Source: Kitasatospora indigofera (GTDB taxonomy: Bacteria; Actinomycetota; Actinomycetes; Streptomycetales; Streptomycetaceae). Taken from it: a stretch of 64,000 bases of DNA. Location of the stretch: the NCBI RefSeq assembly GCF_014655955.1, contig NZ_BNBO01000003.1, positions 276,534-340,533 of the forward strand, written 5' to 3'. The position numbers and the translations under genes were made by a program. Below are positions 42,971-52,224 of this stretch, one piece after another (position 1 is the first letter of the stretch; each line of letters opens with the position of its first letter). The notes below the pieces were generated by a model. The model had not been told where the DNA came from, ran no database searches, and saw only the letters and a program-made list of their open reading frames with translations.

Positions 42971-43297
42971 TCAGTGGTCGGCGTTCTGCGGCGGCAGAGC
43001 GGCGATGAACGGGTGGTCGCGCTCGATCAGGCCGAGCTTCGAAGCACCACCGGGCGAACCGAGGTCGTCGAAGAACTCGACGTTCGCCTTGTAGTAGTCC
43101 TTCCACTCCTCGGGAGTGTCGTCCTCGTAGAAAATCGCCTCGACCGGGCACACCGGCTCGCAGGCGCCGCAGTCGACACACTCATCCGGGTGGATGTAGA
43201 GGGACCGCTCGCCCTCGTAGATGCAGTCAACCGGGCACTCTTCGATGCACGCCTTGTCCTTGACGTCGACACAAGGCTGCGCGATGACGTAGGTCAC
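42971..43297 (-). CDS. fdxA: 7Fe ferredoxin (3Fe-4S/4Fe-4S)
   Basis: A 108-residue ferredoxin. Cysteines C9, C17, C21, C25 and C40, C43, C46, C50 give the C-x7-C-x3-C-x3-C and C-x2-C-x2-C-x3-C patterns of the 7Fe type (CVDVKDKACIEECPVDC, CVDCGACEPVCP). The long C-terminal helix region (EEWKDYYKANVEFFDDLGSP) is typical of actinobacterial members. GTG start behind AGGAGGAAC. It supplies low-potential electrons to cytoplasmic enzymes. It is upstream of dapC on the same strand, as in mycobacteria. Confidence 0.96.
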   Translation of the reverse strand: MTYVIAQPCVDVKDKACIEECPVDCIYEGERSLYIHPDECVDCGACEPVCPVEAIFYEDDTPEEWKDYYKANVEFFDDLGSPGGASKLGLIERDHPFIAALPPQNADH

Positions 43298-43427
43298 GCT
43301 GTCGTTCCTCCTCGGAAGGGCTGGCCGCCCCAAACTGTATTGCTCGCGTGCGCGGGTGAGCGCGTGTCGTCGATGCCCGCCCCTAGTATCGCGGGTCAGG
43401 GACCGCAAATGCACAGGAGGTGCCCAG

Positions 43428-44465
43428 ATGGCGGGTGGAGGCACGGCGGCAGGCCGGCCCGAGGTCCGGATAGACCGCTCTGACGTGGGACGACGCGTCT
43501 CGGCGCGGCGGCTCGCGGAGGTCGTGGACGACCGGCCGGTGTTCCGCGATGTGATCGGTGTGCTCACATCCTGGGACGATGACGGGCTCACGGTGGCCCC
43601 GCGCGGCGGCGCGCCGGTCACCTTCCCGGAGAACGTCCTGGTCGCGGGCAAGACCGTCCCGCTGTTCCCGGCCCGCCGCGCCCCGCTGCCCGCCACCGGC
43701 CCGGTCGAGCTGCAGCGGATCGCCGCCCGCGGCTGGCCCGCCGTCGAGCAGCGGCGGCTCGGCGACTGGACGCTGCGCGCCTCCGCCGGCTTCACCCGCC
43801 GGGCCAACTCCGTCCAGGCGCTCGGCGACCCCGGGCTGCCGCTGCCGCAGGCCCTGGAGACCGTCCGGGGGTGGTACGCGGAGCGCGGGCTGCCCGCCTG
43901 GTTCGAGGTGACCACGCCCGGCTCCCCGGACGACCTGACCGCCGAGCTGGACCGGCTCGGCGCCGCCTACTCCCCCACCCTGGTGCGCACCGCGCCGCTC
44001 GCCGCGCTGGCCCGCGCCGGCCAGGGACGCCCGGGCGCCCCCGCCGCCGAGGCCTGGCGCAGGGTGCGGCTCTCGCGCACCGCCGGCCCGGACTGGATGT
44101 CGCTGTACCGCCGGGTGACCGGCGACCCGGCGGTCGAGGCGGCAGCCCGGCAGGTCCTCCACGGCGGGCCGTCCGTCTGGTTCGCCGACGTCCCCGGCCC
44201 CGGCGGCGCCCCGCTCGCCATCGGCCGCTGCGTGATCGACGGCGACTGGGCGTGCTTCGGCGCCGTCGAGGTCGCCCCGCAGGCCCGGCGGGCCGGGCTG
44301 GCCACCGCGCTGATGGCGGTGCTGGCCGCCCGCGCCGCGGAGGAGGGCGCCACCGGCGGGTACCTCCAGGTCGAGGCCGAGAACAGTGGTGCGATCACGC
44401 TCTATGACGGACTCGGCTTCACGACCAGTCACACTTACCACTACGCCCGCCTTCCCCAGCGGTAA
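43428..44465 (+). CDS. GNAT-family N-acetyltransferase
   Basis: A 345-residue protein with an N-terminal small-barrel domain (VGRRVSARRLAEVVDD...VIGVLTSWDDDGLTVAPRGG, residues 15-70) joined to a C-terminal GNAT domain. In the latter, VEVAPQARRAGLATALMAVLAARA carries the acetyl-CoA pyrophosphate loop (Q/R-x-x-G-x-A), and LQVEAENSGAITLYDGLGF is the usual end. ATG start behind AGGAGGTG (43415-43422). The substrate is unknown. It lies divergent from the ferredoxin gene and 39 bases before the SirB1-type gene, so the two are probably co-transcribed. Confidence 0.9.
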   Translation: MAGGGTAAGRPEVRIDRSDVGRRVSARRLAEVVDDRPVFRDVIGVLTSWDDDGLTVAPRGGAPVTFPENVLVAGKTVPLFPARRAPLPATGPVELQRIAARGWPAVEQRRLGDWTLRASAGFTRRANSVQALGDPGLPLPQALETVRGWYAERGLPAWFEVTTPGSPDDLTAELDRLGAAYSPTLVRTAPLAALARAGQGRPGAPAAEAWRRVRLSRTAGPDWMSLYRRVTGDPAVEAAARQVLHGGPSVWFADVPGPGGAPLAIGRCVIDGDWACFGAVEVAPQARRAGLATALMAVLAARAAEEGATGGYLQVEAENSGAITLYDGLGFTTSHTYHYARLPQR

Positions 44466-44504
44466 CCGTCAGCAGCCTTCACCACGAAAGCCGTCGCAGC
44501 CACC

Positions 44505-45383
44505 GTGACCGAGCAGAGCAGAGCACGCTTCCGAAGCACGGCCCGGGCCGAGCACCCCGACCCGGTGCTGCTCTGCCTGCTCGCCGCCGCCGAACACACC
44601 CTGGGCCCGCACCCGTTCGACCGGGACGCCGAGGAGCCGCCCACCCTGGACGCTCTGCTGGCGGCCTGCCAGGCCGCGATCGAGCGGCACGCCGCCGCGG
44701 TGCGCCAGGCGGTCGCCGAACGCGCGCCGGGCACCCCGGAGGAGACGGCGGCGCTGCTCGCGGCCGTGCTCGGCGGGCGGGAGCGGTTCCACGGCCGGCA
44801 GTCCGACTACCGCCGGCTGGAGTCCTCGCTGCTGCCCGAGGTGCTGCGGCGCCGGCGCGGACTGCCGATCATGCTGGCGCTGGTGTGGAGCGCGGTCGCC
44901 GCCCGGGCCGGGCTGACCGTCCACGGCGTCGCGCTGCCCGGCCACTTCATCGTCGCCGTCGGCGGCCCGGTGGGCGGCGAGGACTACGTGCTGGCCGACC
45001 CGTTCCACGGCGGCCGGCTGCTCGACCTGGACGACGCGGCCCGGCTGGCGCACCGCGCCGGACACGCCTTCTCCCCCGAACTCCTGACCCCCGCACAGCC
45101 GCTGGACATCGTGCTGCGGGTGCTCGGCAACATCCGCAACTGGGCCGCGGACCGGCCCGAGCACGCCCGCACCCAGCTGTGGGCCACCGAACTCTCGCTG
45201 CTGCTCCCCCGCCATCCGGCCCAGTTGCGACTGGAGCGCGCCGAACTGCTCGTCCGGACCGGCGACTTCCTGGCCGGGGCGGCCGAGATGGACTCCTACG
45301 CGCAGATCCTGGACGCCTTCGACCCGGACACCGCGGCCCGGGTCCGCCAGGACGCCCGGGCGGCGCGGCACAGGTTGAATTAG
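44505..45383 (+). CDS. SirB1-type transglutaminase-like protein
   Basis: A 292-residue protein. The SirB1/transglutaminase-like N domain covers about residues 30-170 (RFHGRQSDYRRLESSLLPEVLRRRRGLPIMLALVWSAVAARAGLTVHGVALPGHFIVAV...). A C-terminal helical repeat region resembles TPR (LSLLLPRHPAQLRLERAELLVRTGDFLAGAAEM). The transglutaminase cysteine is not obvious (LALVWSAVAAR where a Cys would be expected), so catalysis is doubtful. GTG start. Function unknown. Confidence 0.85.
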   Translation: MTEQSRARFRSTARAEHPDPVLLCLLAAAEHTLGPHPFDRDAEEPPTLDALLAACQAAIERHAAAVRQAVAERAPGTPEETAALLAAVLGGRERFHGRQSDYRRLESSLLPEVLRRRRGLPIMLALVWSAVAARAGLTVHGVALPGHFIVAVGGPVGGEDYVLADPFHGGRLLDLDDAARLAHRAGHAFSPELLTPAQPLDIVLRVLGNIRNWAADRPEHARTQLWATELSLLLPRHPAQLRLERAELLVRTGDFLAGAAEMDSYAQILDAFDPDTAARVRQDARAARHRLN

Positions 45384-45590
45384 GCTCGGCTCGCCTCCGG
45401 GGCGCTTTGATCCGGTGCCGACGGTCGGTCGCTCCCGCGCTCCTTCGTCGCTTCCTCGCTCCCTTCTTTTCGACACCGGCGCGCCCCTTCGGCTCGCTCG
45501 CGGCCGTGGCCTCCCGTAGGTCAACGACCTGCGGGGTGACCCGTACCCGGGGCTGACCTCCCGCAGGTCAGGGAACGACGGGGTAGACCC
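45383..45590. repeat. Dispersed intergenic repeat (copy 2)
   Basis: GGCTCGGCTCGCCTCC at 45383-45398 repeats the start of the block at 37295. From about 45510, CCTCCCGTAGGTCAACGACC and then CTCCCGCAGGTCAGGG repeat the hairpin arms of that block, with extra sequence between. It lies between the convergent SirB1-type gene and the response regulator gene, again at a gene 3' end. The stretch to 45653 holds no gene. Confidence 0.6.
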
Positions 45591-45653
45591 GTACGCGGGG
45601 CGGTGCTCCGGCGGGTCGCGGAGCGGGGGCCGGGGCAGTCGGCCCGGGTGGGG

Positions 45654-46286
45654 TCAGAGCCAGCCCTTCTCGCGGGCGATCCGGACGGCTTCCGCGCGGT
45701 TGCGGGCGTCGGTCTTCTGGATCGCCATCGAGAGGTAGTTGCGGACCGTCCCCTCGGACAGGTGCAGGCGTCCGGCGATCTCGGCGTTCACCGCGCCGTC
45801 CGCGGCGGCGGCGAGGACGTCGCGTTCGCGGGCGGTGAGCGGGTTGGCGCCCTCGGCCAGGGCCGCGGCGGCCAGGGCCGGGTCGATCACCCGCTCGCCG
45901 CGCAGCACGCGGCGGATCGCCTCGGCGAGTTCGGCGGCCGGGGCGTCCTTCACCAGGAAGGCGTCGGCGCCAGCCTCCATCGCGCGGCGAAGGTAGCCGG
46001 GGCGGCCGAAGGTGGTCGCGATCACGATCTTCGTCTGCGGGCGGCGGGCCCGCAGCAGGGCCGCCGCCTCGATGCCCGTCATGCCGGGCATCTCGATGTC
46101 CAGCACGGCGACCTGCACCTCGTGCGCGACCGCCGCGTCCACCACCTCGTCCCCGCGCGCGACCTGCGCGACGACGTCGATGTCCCCCTCCAGCCCGAGC
46201 AGTGCGGCCAGCGCCTCCCGGACCATCCCCTGGTCCTCGGCGAGGAGCACGCGCACGGACTGCCCGCCGGTCTGATTCTCACTCAT
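45654..46286 (-). CDS. NarL/LuxR-family response regulator (DesR-like)
   Basis: A 210-residue regulator. Receiver: LLAEDQGMVREAL, phosphoacceptor D in VAVLDIEMPGMTG, T in VIATTFGRPGYL, K in FLVKDAPAAEL. Output: LTARERDVLAAAADGAVNAEIAGRLHLSEGTVRNYLS, a LuxR helix-turn-helix. ATG start. It is the last gene of the operon ABC ATPase - permease - kinase - regulator, 59 bases after the kinase stop. It probably activates the same ABC genes in response to membrane or antibiotic stress. Confidence 0.94.
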   Translation of the reverse strand: MSENQTGGQSVRVLLAEDQGMVREALAALLGLEGDIDVVAQVARGDEVVDAAVAHEVQVAVLDIEMPGMTGIEAAALLRARRPQTKIVIATTFGRPGYLRRAMEAGADAFLVKDAPAAELAEAIRRVLRGERVIDPALAAAALAEGANPLTARERDVLAAAADGAVNAEIAGRLHLSEGTVRNYLSMAIQKTDARNRAEAVRIAREKGWL

Positions 46287-46345
46287 GCGACGACCATAGA
46301 CCGGCCGGCGCCGGCCGCCGCGGGCGAGCCGCGGGCGGTGACCGC

Positions 46346-47605
46346 TCAGGCGGTCGGCAGGGGTCCGGAGACCGTCCGCAGCGGTACCAGCGCCCGGAGC
46401 CGGAAGCCCCGCCCGCGGGGGCCCGGGCCGGTCTCCAGCCGCCCGCCGACCAGCGCCAGCCGCTCCTCCAGGCCGGAAAGGCCGTTCCCCGGGGCGGACT
46501 TGCCGGGCCCCGGGCCGTTGTCGGTGATCTCCAGGACGGCGAAGCGCTCGCCGTCGCCCTCCCAGGTCCGGTCCGCGGTCACCGTGCAGACGGTGGCACC
46601 CTCGCCGTGCCGGACCACGTTGGTGACGGCCTCGCGCAGGGCCCAGGCGAGGACCCCGGTCTCGTCGGGGCCGAGTCCGGGCCAGCCGTCGAGCACCGAG
46701 GGGCCGGCCTCCAGGGTGACCTGGGCGGCCGCCAACGCCGTCCGGGCGGCGGCGAGTTCGACCGGCAGGGTGGGCCGGCGGAAGCCGCTGACCGCCTCCC
46801 GGACGTCCACCAGGGACTGCCGGGCGACCGACTCGATGTCGGCCACCTGCGCCCGCGCCGCCTCCTGCTTGTCCTGGTCCATGAAGCGGCCGGCCAGCTC
46901 GCTCTTGAGCGTGATCAGCGACAGCGAGTGGCCCAGCAGGTCGTGCAGGTCCCGGGCGAGGCGCAGCCGTTCCTCCGAGGCCGCCAGGTGCGCGACGGCC
47001 GCCCGGGCCTCGCGCAGCTCCTGCATGGTGGCGATCAGCCGCTGCAGGCCGGTCATCGCGAGGCCGCCGAGGAAGCACGGCAGGATGATCGCGGCCAGGG
47101 TGTCCGGGTCGGCGCGGATCAGCAGGGCGACGGCGAGGGCGAGCACGGTGGTGGCGCCGACCCCGCGCAGCCCGAGCCGGGGCGGCAGCACGATCGCCAC
47201 GCAGACCGAGGCGTAGGTGAACAGCGTCAACCAGGCCTCGCCCAGCCCGAAGGAGGTGGCCACGGCCAGCACCAGCATCGACGCGACGAAGGGGTACTTG
47301 CCGCGCCAGTCGGCCGGCTTGGTCGAGCGGAGCGCCACCAGGGAGAGGTAGACGGCCAGGAACACCGCGAGCGCCGCCCAGCCCGCGACGGTGGCCGCCG
47401 TACCGTGCGTGCCGCCGGTCAAGTCCTTGACCGGGTAGACCAGGTAGATCATCCAGAGCGACATCCAGGCCAGCTTGACCAGGAGTTGGCGCCGGTTCTG
47501 CACGGCGGCGCCGGGGAAGTTGACGTAGGGGACCTGCCCCTGGCCCCCCTCCCCGTGGTCGTCGGGGCGGCGGGCCGGGAACGAGGTGGACATGGGCGAC
47601 ATCAT
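46346..47605 (-). CDS. Sensor histidine kinase (DesK-like)
   Basis: A 419-residue membrane kinase. Five or six hydrophobic helices (residues about 45-190) carry short loops, then the HisKA_3 motif LARDLHDLLGHSLSLITLK and an ATPase domain with LREAVTNVVRHGEGA and GNGLSGLEERLALVGG. The DesK type senses membrane state. The ATG at 47605 overlaps the permease stop as ATGA. The kinase is therefore translationally coupled to the transporter it probably controls. Confidence 0.92.
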   Translation of the reverse strand: MMSPMSTSFPARRPDDHGEGGQGQVPYVNFPGAAVQNRRQLLVKLAWMSLWMIYLVYPVKDLTGGTHGTAATVAGWAALAVFLAVYLSLVALRSTKPADWRGKYPFVASMLVLAVATSFGLGEAWLTLFTYASVCVAIVLPPRLGLRGVGATTVLALAVALLIRADPDTLAAIILPCFLGGLAMTGLQRLIATMQELREARAAVAHLAASEERLRLARDLHDLLGHSLSLITLKSELAGRFMDQDKQEAARAQVADIESVARQSLVDVREAVSGFRRPTLPVELAAARTALAAAQVTLEAGPSVLDGWPGLGPDETGVLAWALREAVTNVVRHGEGATVCTVTADRTWEGDGERFAVLEITDNGPGPGKSAPGNGLSGLEERLALVGGRLETGPGPRGRGFRLRALVPLRTVSGPLPTA

Positions 47606-48324
47606 GCCTGCTTGGTGTCCTGGCGGTACAGGTGGGCCGCCGCCGCCACGAAGAGCGCGAGGAAGCCCGCCAGTCCGGCCACCGCGACCGTGTCCAGGGT
47701 GTGGCCGGGCAGGGTGAAGGAGGCCAACTGGTTGTACAGGTAGACCGGGTTGAACCGGGCGAAGGCCTTCAGCGAGTCGCTCACCGGGAACCAGGTGCCG
47801 CCGAAGAGCGCCATCAGCATGTAGACGATCATCACCATGGGCTGCACCGCGTCGGGCTGGGCGGCGTACCCGAGGGCCACGCCGAGGGCGGCGAAGACGA
47901 AGCTGCCCAGCCAGAGCGCCAGGCCGAGCCCGAGCCACTGCGCGGCGCCCAGCCGGACGCCCTCGACGGCGCCGATCGCGAACACCACCGCGATGGCGGG
48001 CAGGGTGGTGACCGCGCAGGAGGCGATCTTGCCCACGGTGTAGGCGCGTCCGGGCAGCGCGGTCAGCCGCAGTTGCCTGGTCCAGCCGCTCTTGCGCTCC
48101 AGCGAGATCCGCTGGGCGCTGCCGGTGAGCACCGCGCCGACGGCGCCGAAGGTGGCCATCGACACCATGAAGTACGACTTGGCGGGGACGCCGCCGGCGA
48201 CCTCGCCGCCGCTGTAGGCGTTGATGAAGAAGACGTACAGCAGGGCCGGGTAGAGCACCGTGAACATCAGGTACCGCTTGTTGCGCAGCGTGCGCAGGAT
48301 CTCCAGCCGGATCAGGGTGGTCAT
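47602..48324 (-). CDS. ABC-2 type transporter permease
   Basis: A 240-residue membrane subunit with six hydrophobic helices and the ABC-2 pattern: MTTLIRLEILRTLRNKRYLMFTVLYPALLY at the N-terminus, and YMLMALFGGTWFPVSDSLKAFARFNPVYL before the last helices. It exports drugs, lipids or peptides with the ATPase encoded just upstream. The ATG overlaps the ATPase stop (ATGA, 48321-48324). Confidence 0.92.
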   Translation of the reverse strand: MTTLIRLEILRTLRNKRYLMFTVLYPALLYVFFINAYSGGEVAGGVPAKSYFMVSMATFGAVGAVLTGSAQRISLERKSGWTRQLRLTALPGRAYTVGKIASCAVTTLPAIAVVFAIGAVEGVRLGAAQWLGLGLALWLGSFVFAALGVALGYAAQPDAVQPMVMIVYMLMALFGGTWFPVSDSLKAFARFNPVYLYNQLASFTLPGHTLDTVAVAGLAGFLALFVAAAAHLYRQDTKQA

Positions 48325-49349
48325 CGCACGCTCTCCTTCACGGTCCCGGTGTGCTCGGTGCTCGCGGTGTGCTCGGCGTCCTGGACGTCTTCGGCGTCCT
48401 CGGCGTCCCGCTCCCCGGTGATGGTCAGGAAGGCCTGCTCCAGCCCCAGGCCGGTGACCTCCAGGCCGCGCGGGAACAGGCCGGCCCGGTAGAGCCCGGC
48501 GACGTCCGCGTCGGCGTCGGTGCTGCGGATCCGGACCGTCCGGACGCCCTCGATCCGGGCGGTGACGTCCAGCGCGACGACGCCCGGCAGCGCGCGCAGC
48601 ACCTGCTCGTCGACGTCGGCGGCGCCGTCGGCGCTGTGCAGCTCGAAGGTGATCCGGCGGGCGCCCGCCCTGGCCTTGATCTCGGCCGAGGTGCCGTCGG
48701 CGATCAGCCGCCCGCGGTGCAGCACCAGCACCCGGTCGGCGACCGAGTCCGCCTCCTCCAGGTAGTGGGTGGCGAAGAGCACCGTCCGCCCTGCGTCGGC
48801 CTGGGCCCGCATGCTGGCCCAGAAGGCCTGCCGGACGGAGACGTCCATGCCGGTGGTCGGCTCGTCCAGCACGATCAGGTCGGCGGCGCCGGCGACGGCG
48901 AGGGCGAAGCGCACCCGCTGCTCCTGGCCGCCGGAGAGCTTGTCGACCTTGCGCTCGGCGATCCCGGCGATCCCGGCGTCGCGCAGCACCTCGTCGACGC
49001 CCCGCCCGCGCGGGTGGACGGCGCAGGCGAACTTCACCAGCTCGCGCACCTTGACGTCGCCCATCAGGCCGCCGCTCTGCAGCATCGCGCCGACCCGGCC
49101 GGCCTGCACCGCCGCCCGGGGGGTGCCGCCGAACAGCGTGACACTGCCCCGGTCGGGCTCGCGCAGCCCGAGCAGCAGGTCGAGGCTGCTGGACTTGCCG
49201 GCCCCGTTCGGGCCGAGCAGCGCCACCGTCTCGCCGGGGCGCAGCACCAGGTCGAGGCCGTTCACCGCCCTGACCGGGCCGTAGCTCTTGCTGACCTGCC
49301 GGAAGGCGGCGACCTCACCGCCCCCGTTCAGTTCCGTCCCGCTGCTCAT
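48321..49349 (-). CDS. ABC transporter ATP-binding protein
   Basis: A 342-residue ATPase: Walker A LLGPNGAGKSSSL, Q-loop AMLQSGGLM, signature LSGGQEQRVRFALAVAG, Walker B LIVLDEPTTGMD and switch histidine ATHYLEEAD. The C-terminal 110 residues form the accessory domain of the DrrA/multidrug type and end in an acidic repeat EDAEDVQDAEHTASTEHTG. The ATG at 49349 is preferred over an earlier start in a low-quality extension. It is the first gene of the coupled exporter/kinase operon. Confidence 0.94.
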   Translation of the reverse strand: MSSGTELNGGGEVAAFRQVSKSYGPVRAVNGLDLVLRPGETVALLGPNGAGKSSSLDLLLGLREPDRGSVTLFGGTPRAAVQAGRVGAMLQSGGLMGDVKVRELVKFACAVHPRGRGVDEVLRDAGIAGIAERKVDKLSGGQEQRVRFALAVAGAADLIVLDEPTTGMDVSVRQAFWASMRAQADAGRTVLFATHYLEEADSVADRVLVLHRGRLIADGTSAEIKARAGARRITFELHSADGAADVDEQVLRALPGVVALDVTARIEGVRTVRIRSTDADADVAGLYRAGLFPRGLEVTGLGLEQAFLTITGERDAEDAEDVQDAEHTASTEHTGTVKESVR

Positions 49350-49512
49350 CCGTCCGGTCCTCTCCTGGCGGGCCGCCCCTCGGCCCGACACCGGTAAGAG
49401 TCCCGCTCAGGAGGTGTGCGGCGGCAGTGTGCGCCGTCGTGTCCTCGGTATGACGGATGTCATGGCCGGTGGTGGCGGGCGGTGCCGGCCGGCACCGCCC
49501 GCCCCGGCCGGG

Positions 49513-51666
49513 TCAGCCCGCCAGCGCGCGCTTGATGAAGTCGACCTGGAGCAGCAGCAGGTTCTCCGCGACCTCCTCCTGCGGGGTCATGTGGGTGACT
49601 CCGGAGAGCGGCAGCACGGTGTGCGGGCGCCCGGCCGCGAGCAGCGCGGAGGAGAGCCGCAGGGTGTGCGCGGCCACCACGTTGTCGTCCGCCAGCCCGT
49701 GGATGATCATCAGCGGCCGCTCCAGGCCGGCCGCGTAGCCGGTCAGCGAGTTGGCCTCGTACACCTCGGGGCGCTCGGCGGGGTGGCCGAGGTAGCGCTC
49801 GGTGTAGTGGGTGTCGTAGAGCTCCCAGTCGGTGACGGGGGCTCCGGCGACGGCCGCGTGGAAGACGTCCGGGCGGCGCAGCACGGCGAGCGCGGCCAGG
49901 TAGCCGCCGTAGGACCAGCCCCGGATCGCGACCCGGCCGAGGTCCAGCGGGAACTCCTCGGCGAGCGCCGCCAGGGCGTCGGCCTGGTCGTCCAGGGTGG
50001 CGCCGGCGAAGTCGAAGGCGATCGACTTCTCCCACTGCGGGCTGCGCCCGGGGGTGCCGCGCCCGTCCGCGACGATCACGGCGAAGCCCTGGTCGGCGAA
50101 CCACTGCGAGTTCAGGTGCGGGTTGTGGGCCTGGACGACGCGCTGCCCGTGCGGGCCGCCGTACGGGTCCATCAGGACGGGCAGCAGGCCGTCCCGCTCG
50201 CGGTCGTAGCCGGTGGGCAGGAAGACGGCGGCCGGGATGCGCCGCTCGCCCGCGAAGCGGAAGACCGGGCGGGCGGTGATCACCGGGGTCTCGGCGTACG
50301 AGTCGATGACGGCGATCTCGTCGACCACGACGCCCTCGGGCAGGTCGCGGCCGACCTGGACGACGGCGCCGGGGCGGCCGTGCTCGGCGGTCGAGCGGAC
50401 GGTGACGCCGGCGGCGTGCACCGCGGTGGTGACGGAGGTGAACGGCTCGCCGTTGGCCGACTCCCAGGAGAGCCGCTTGCCGTCCTGCGAGATCCGGCCC
50501 ACCGCGACCCAGCCGGGCTCGGGGTCGGTCTCGGCGGCGCCGCCGGAGGCGGTGAAGAAGACCTCCTCGTCGGTGATCGCGAGCACCGAGCGGACGTGCA
50601 GGTCGGCCCCGGTGACGGCGTGGTCGCCGACCACCAGCGCGCGGGCGCCGCCCTCGTCGGTGATCCGGACCAGCTTCCCGTCCGGTGTCCAGGCCGGTAC
50701 GCCGCCGAAGACCTCCAGCCAGGCCTCGTCCTGCTCGGCGTGCAGCACGGTGGTGGCACCGGTCTCGACGTCGACGCCGAGGATCTGCTGGCTGCGCTGG
50801 TCGCGGGCCTGCACGAGGAGCAGCGGCGGGCCGCCGGCCGACCAGTGCACCCGCGCCAGGTAGGGGAAGGCCTCCTGGTCCCAGTCGACCTCGACCCGGG
50901 TGCCGTCGAGGCCGAGCACCCAGAGGCCCACCTCGGCGTTGTCCGTGCCGGCGGCCGGGTAGGCGATCTCGGCCGGTGCGCTGCCCGGGTTGGCCGGGTC
51001 GGCGATCCACCAGCGGGCCACGGGGGTGTCGTCGGCCCGCTCGGCCAGCAGCCGGTCGCTGTCCGGCGACCACCAGTAGCCGCGGTCCCGGCTCATCTCC
51101 TCCTGGGCGATGAACTCGGCCTGGCCCCAGGTCAGGCCGGGGCCGTCCGGCTGGGCGAAGGCCCAGTCGGCGCTGCCGTCGGTCCGGGTCAGCCGCAGCT
51201 CGCCGCCGGTGGTGGCGTAGGCGACGTAGGCGCCGTCGGGCGAGGGCCGGGGGTCGAGCAGCGGGCCCTCGGCGGGCAGTTCGCGGGCGCTGCCGGTGGT
51301 GAGGTCGGTGACGAACAGCCGTCCGGAGAGGGCGAAGGCGGCGAGCCGGCCGGCGCCGTCGAGGGCGTAGCCGACGATGCCGGCGGAGCCTTCGCGGCTG
51401 CGCTCGCGGCGGGCCCGCTCGGCCGGGGAGAGGTCCTCCTCGCCGCCGCCGAGCAGGGCGGCCGGGTCGGCGGCGACCTGCTCCAGGCCGGTGGCGGTGT
51501 CGAGGGTCCAGAGCAGGTTCGCCCGGTCGCTGCCCGACCGGGAGCGCAGGAAGACGACCCTGGAGCCGTCCGGTGCGACGGTGAAGGACCGGGGGGCTCC
51601 GACGGTGTAGCGCAGGGTCCGCGCGTACTGCCGGGGGAAGGTGTCCGCAGGGGTATCGGAGGTCAT
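49513..51666 (-). CDS. S9-family peptidase (dipeptidyl peptidase IV-like)
   Basis: A 717-residue serine peptidase. The N-terminal 430 residues form a beta-propeller of the DPP IV type (EEMSRDRGYWWSPDSDRLLAE). The C-terminal alpha/beta hydrolase has the nucleophile in AIRGWSYGGYLAAL, the Asp in IHGLADDNV and the His in SGVTHMTP. It trims Xaa-Pro or similar dipeptides from peptides. There is no signal peptide, so it is cytoplasmic. ATG start. A single gene. Confidence 0.93.
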   Translation of the reverse strand: MTSDTPADTFPRQYARTLRYTVGAPRSFTVAPDGSRVVFLRSRSGSDRANLLWTLDTATGLEQVAADPAALLGGGEEDLSPAERARRERSREGSAGIVGYALDGAGRLAAFALSGRLFVTDLTTGSARELPAEGPLLDPRPSPDGAYVAYATTGGELRLTRTDGSADWAFAQPDGPGLTWGQAEFIAQEEMSRDRGYWWSPDSDRLLAERADDTPVARWWIADPANPGSAPAEIAYPAAGTDNAEVGLWVLGLDGTRVEVDWDQEAFPYLARVHWSAGGPPLLLVQARDQRSQQILGVDVETGATTVLHAEQDEAWLEVFGGVPAWTPDGKLVRITDEGGARALVVGDHAVTGADLHVRSVLAITDEEVFFTASGGAAETDPEPGWVAVGRISQDGKRLSWESANGEPFTSVTTAVHAAGVTVRSTAEHGRPGAVVQVGRDLPEGVVVDEIAVIDSYAETPVITARPVFRFAGERRIPAAVFLPTGYDRERDGLLPVLMDPYGGPHGQRVVQAHNPHLNSQWFADQGFAVIVADGRGTPGRSPQWEKSIAFDFAGATLDDQADALAALAEEFPLDLGRVAIRGWSYGGYLAALAVLRRPDVFHAAVAGAPVTDWELYDTHYTERYLGHPAERPEVYEANSLTGYAAGLERPLMIIHGLADDNVVAAHTLRLSSALLAAGRPHTVLPLSGVTHMTPQEEVAENLLLLQVDFIKRALAG

Positions 51667-51983
51667 GGCACCAGACCCTACGACCTTCCGGCGCCGCCGC
51701 CCGGCTCATTGCGATCACTCGTTCGGAGCATCCCCGCGAAGAAGGCCCGGAGGGTGCCCGCACCCCTTCCCACCGGCCCATGCGCCCCACTGACGCCCCT
51801 GTGCCCCGGGTGATGTCGCCTCACGGTACGTAACGCGGCGCTCACCCGTCGGGTATGACTTGGTCCATCGAGTGATCGTCGGGCCCCGTCCCGGGCCCGG
51901 CCCACCCGAACCGCTTGTCCCGCACGGTCCCGACCGCCACCCTCCCCCAGGCGTGGCGCACCCGAGAAGGGGTGTGAGCCGTC
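51667..51983. promoter_or_regulatory. Divergent intergenic region, S9 peptidase/small membrane protein
   Basis: About 315 gene-free bases. TATGAC near 51853 is a possible -10 box on the plus strand, and AGAAGGGG near 51965 is the ribosome-binding site of the small protein. No further element is convincing. Confidence 0.35.
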
Positions 51984-52178
51984 ATGGCTTTGTCCATCTC
52001 CGCCGTCATGCTGATGCTGGTCATCGTGGTGGTGCTGATCCGCCGGTCCAATCTGAAGCTGGCGCACGCGATCATCTGCGCACTGCTCGGCTTCTATCTG
52101 GCGTCCAGTTCGATCGCTCCCTCGATCAGTGAGGTCACCAGCAATCTCGCCGGGATGATCAACGGCCTGAAGCTCTGA
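51984..52178 (+). CDS. Small membrane protein, 64 residues
   Basis: A 64-residue protein with two hydrophobic segments (ALSISAVMLMLVIVVVLI and HAIICALLGFYLASSSIAPSI) separated by a basic RRSNLK turn, which predicts a hairpin in the membrane. The C-terminus (EVTSNLAGMINGLKL) is a short amphipathic helix. ATG behind AGAAGGGG. I recall similar small streptomycete proteins, but no function is known. Confidence 0.75.
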   Translation: MALSISAVMLMLVIVVVLIRRSNLKLAHAIICALLGFYLASSSIAPSISEVTSNLAGMINGLKL

Positions 52179-52224
52179 CCGCGCCCCGCCCGGCGGCGGG
52201 CCGGGCGGTGGTTAGGCTGCACCC

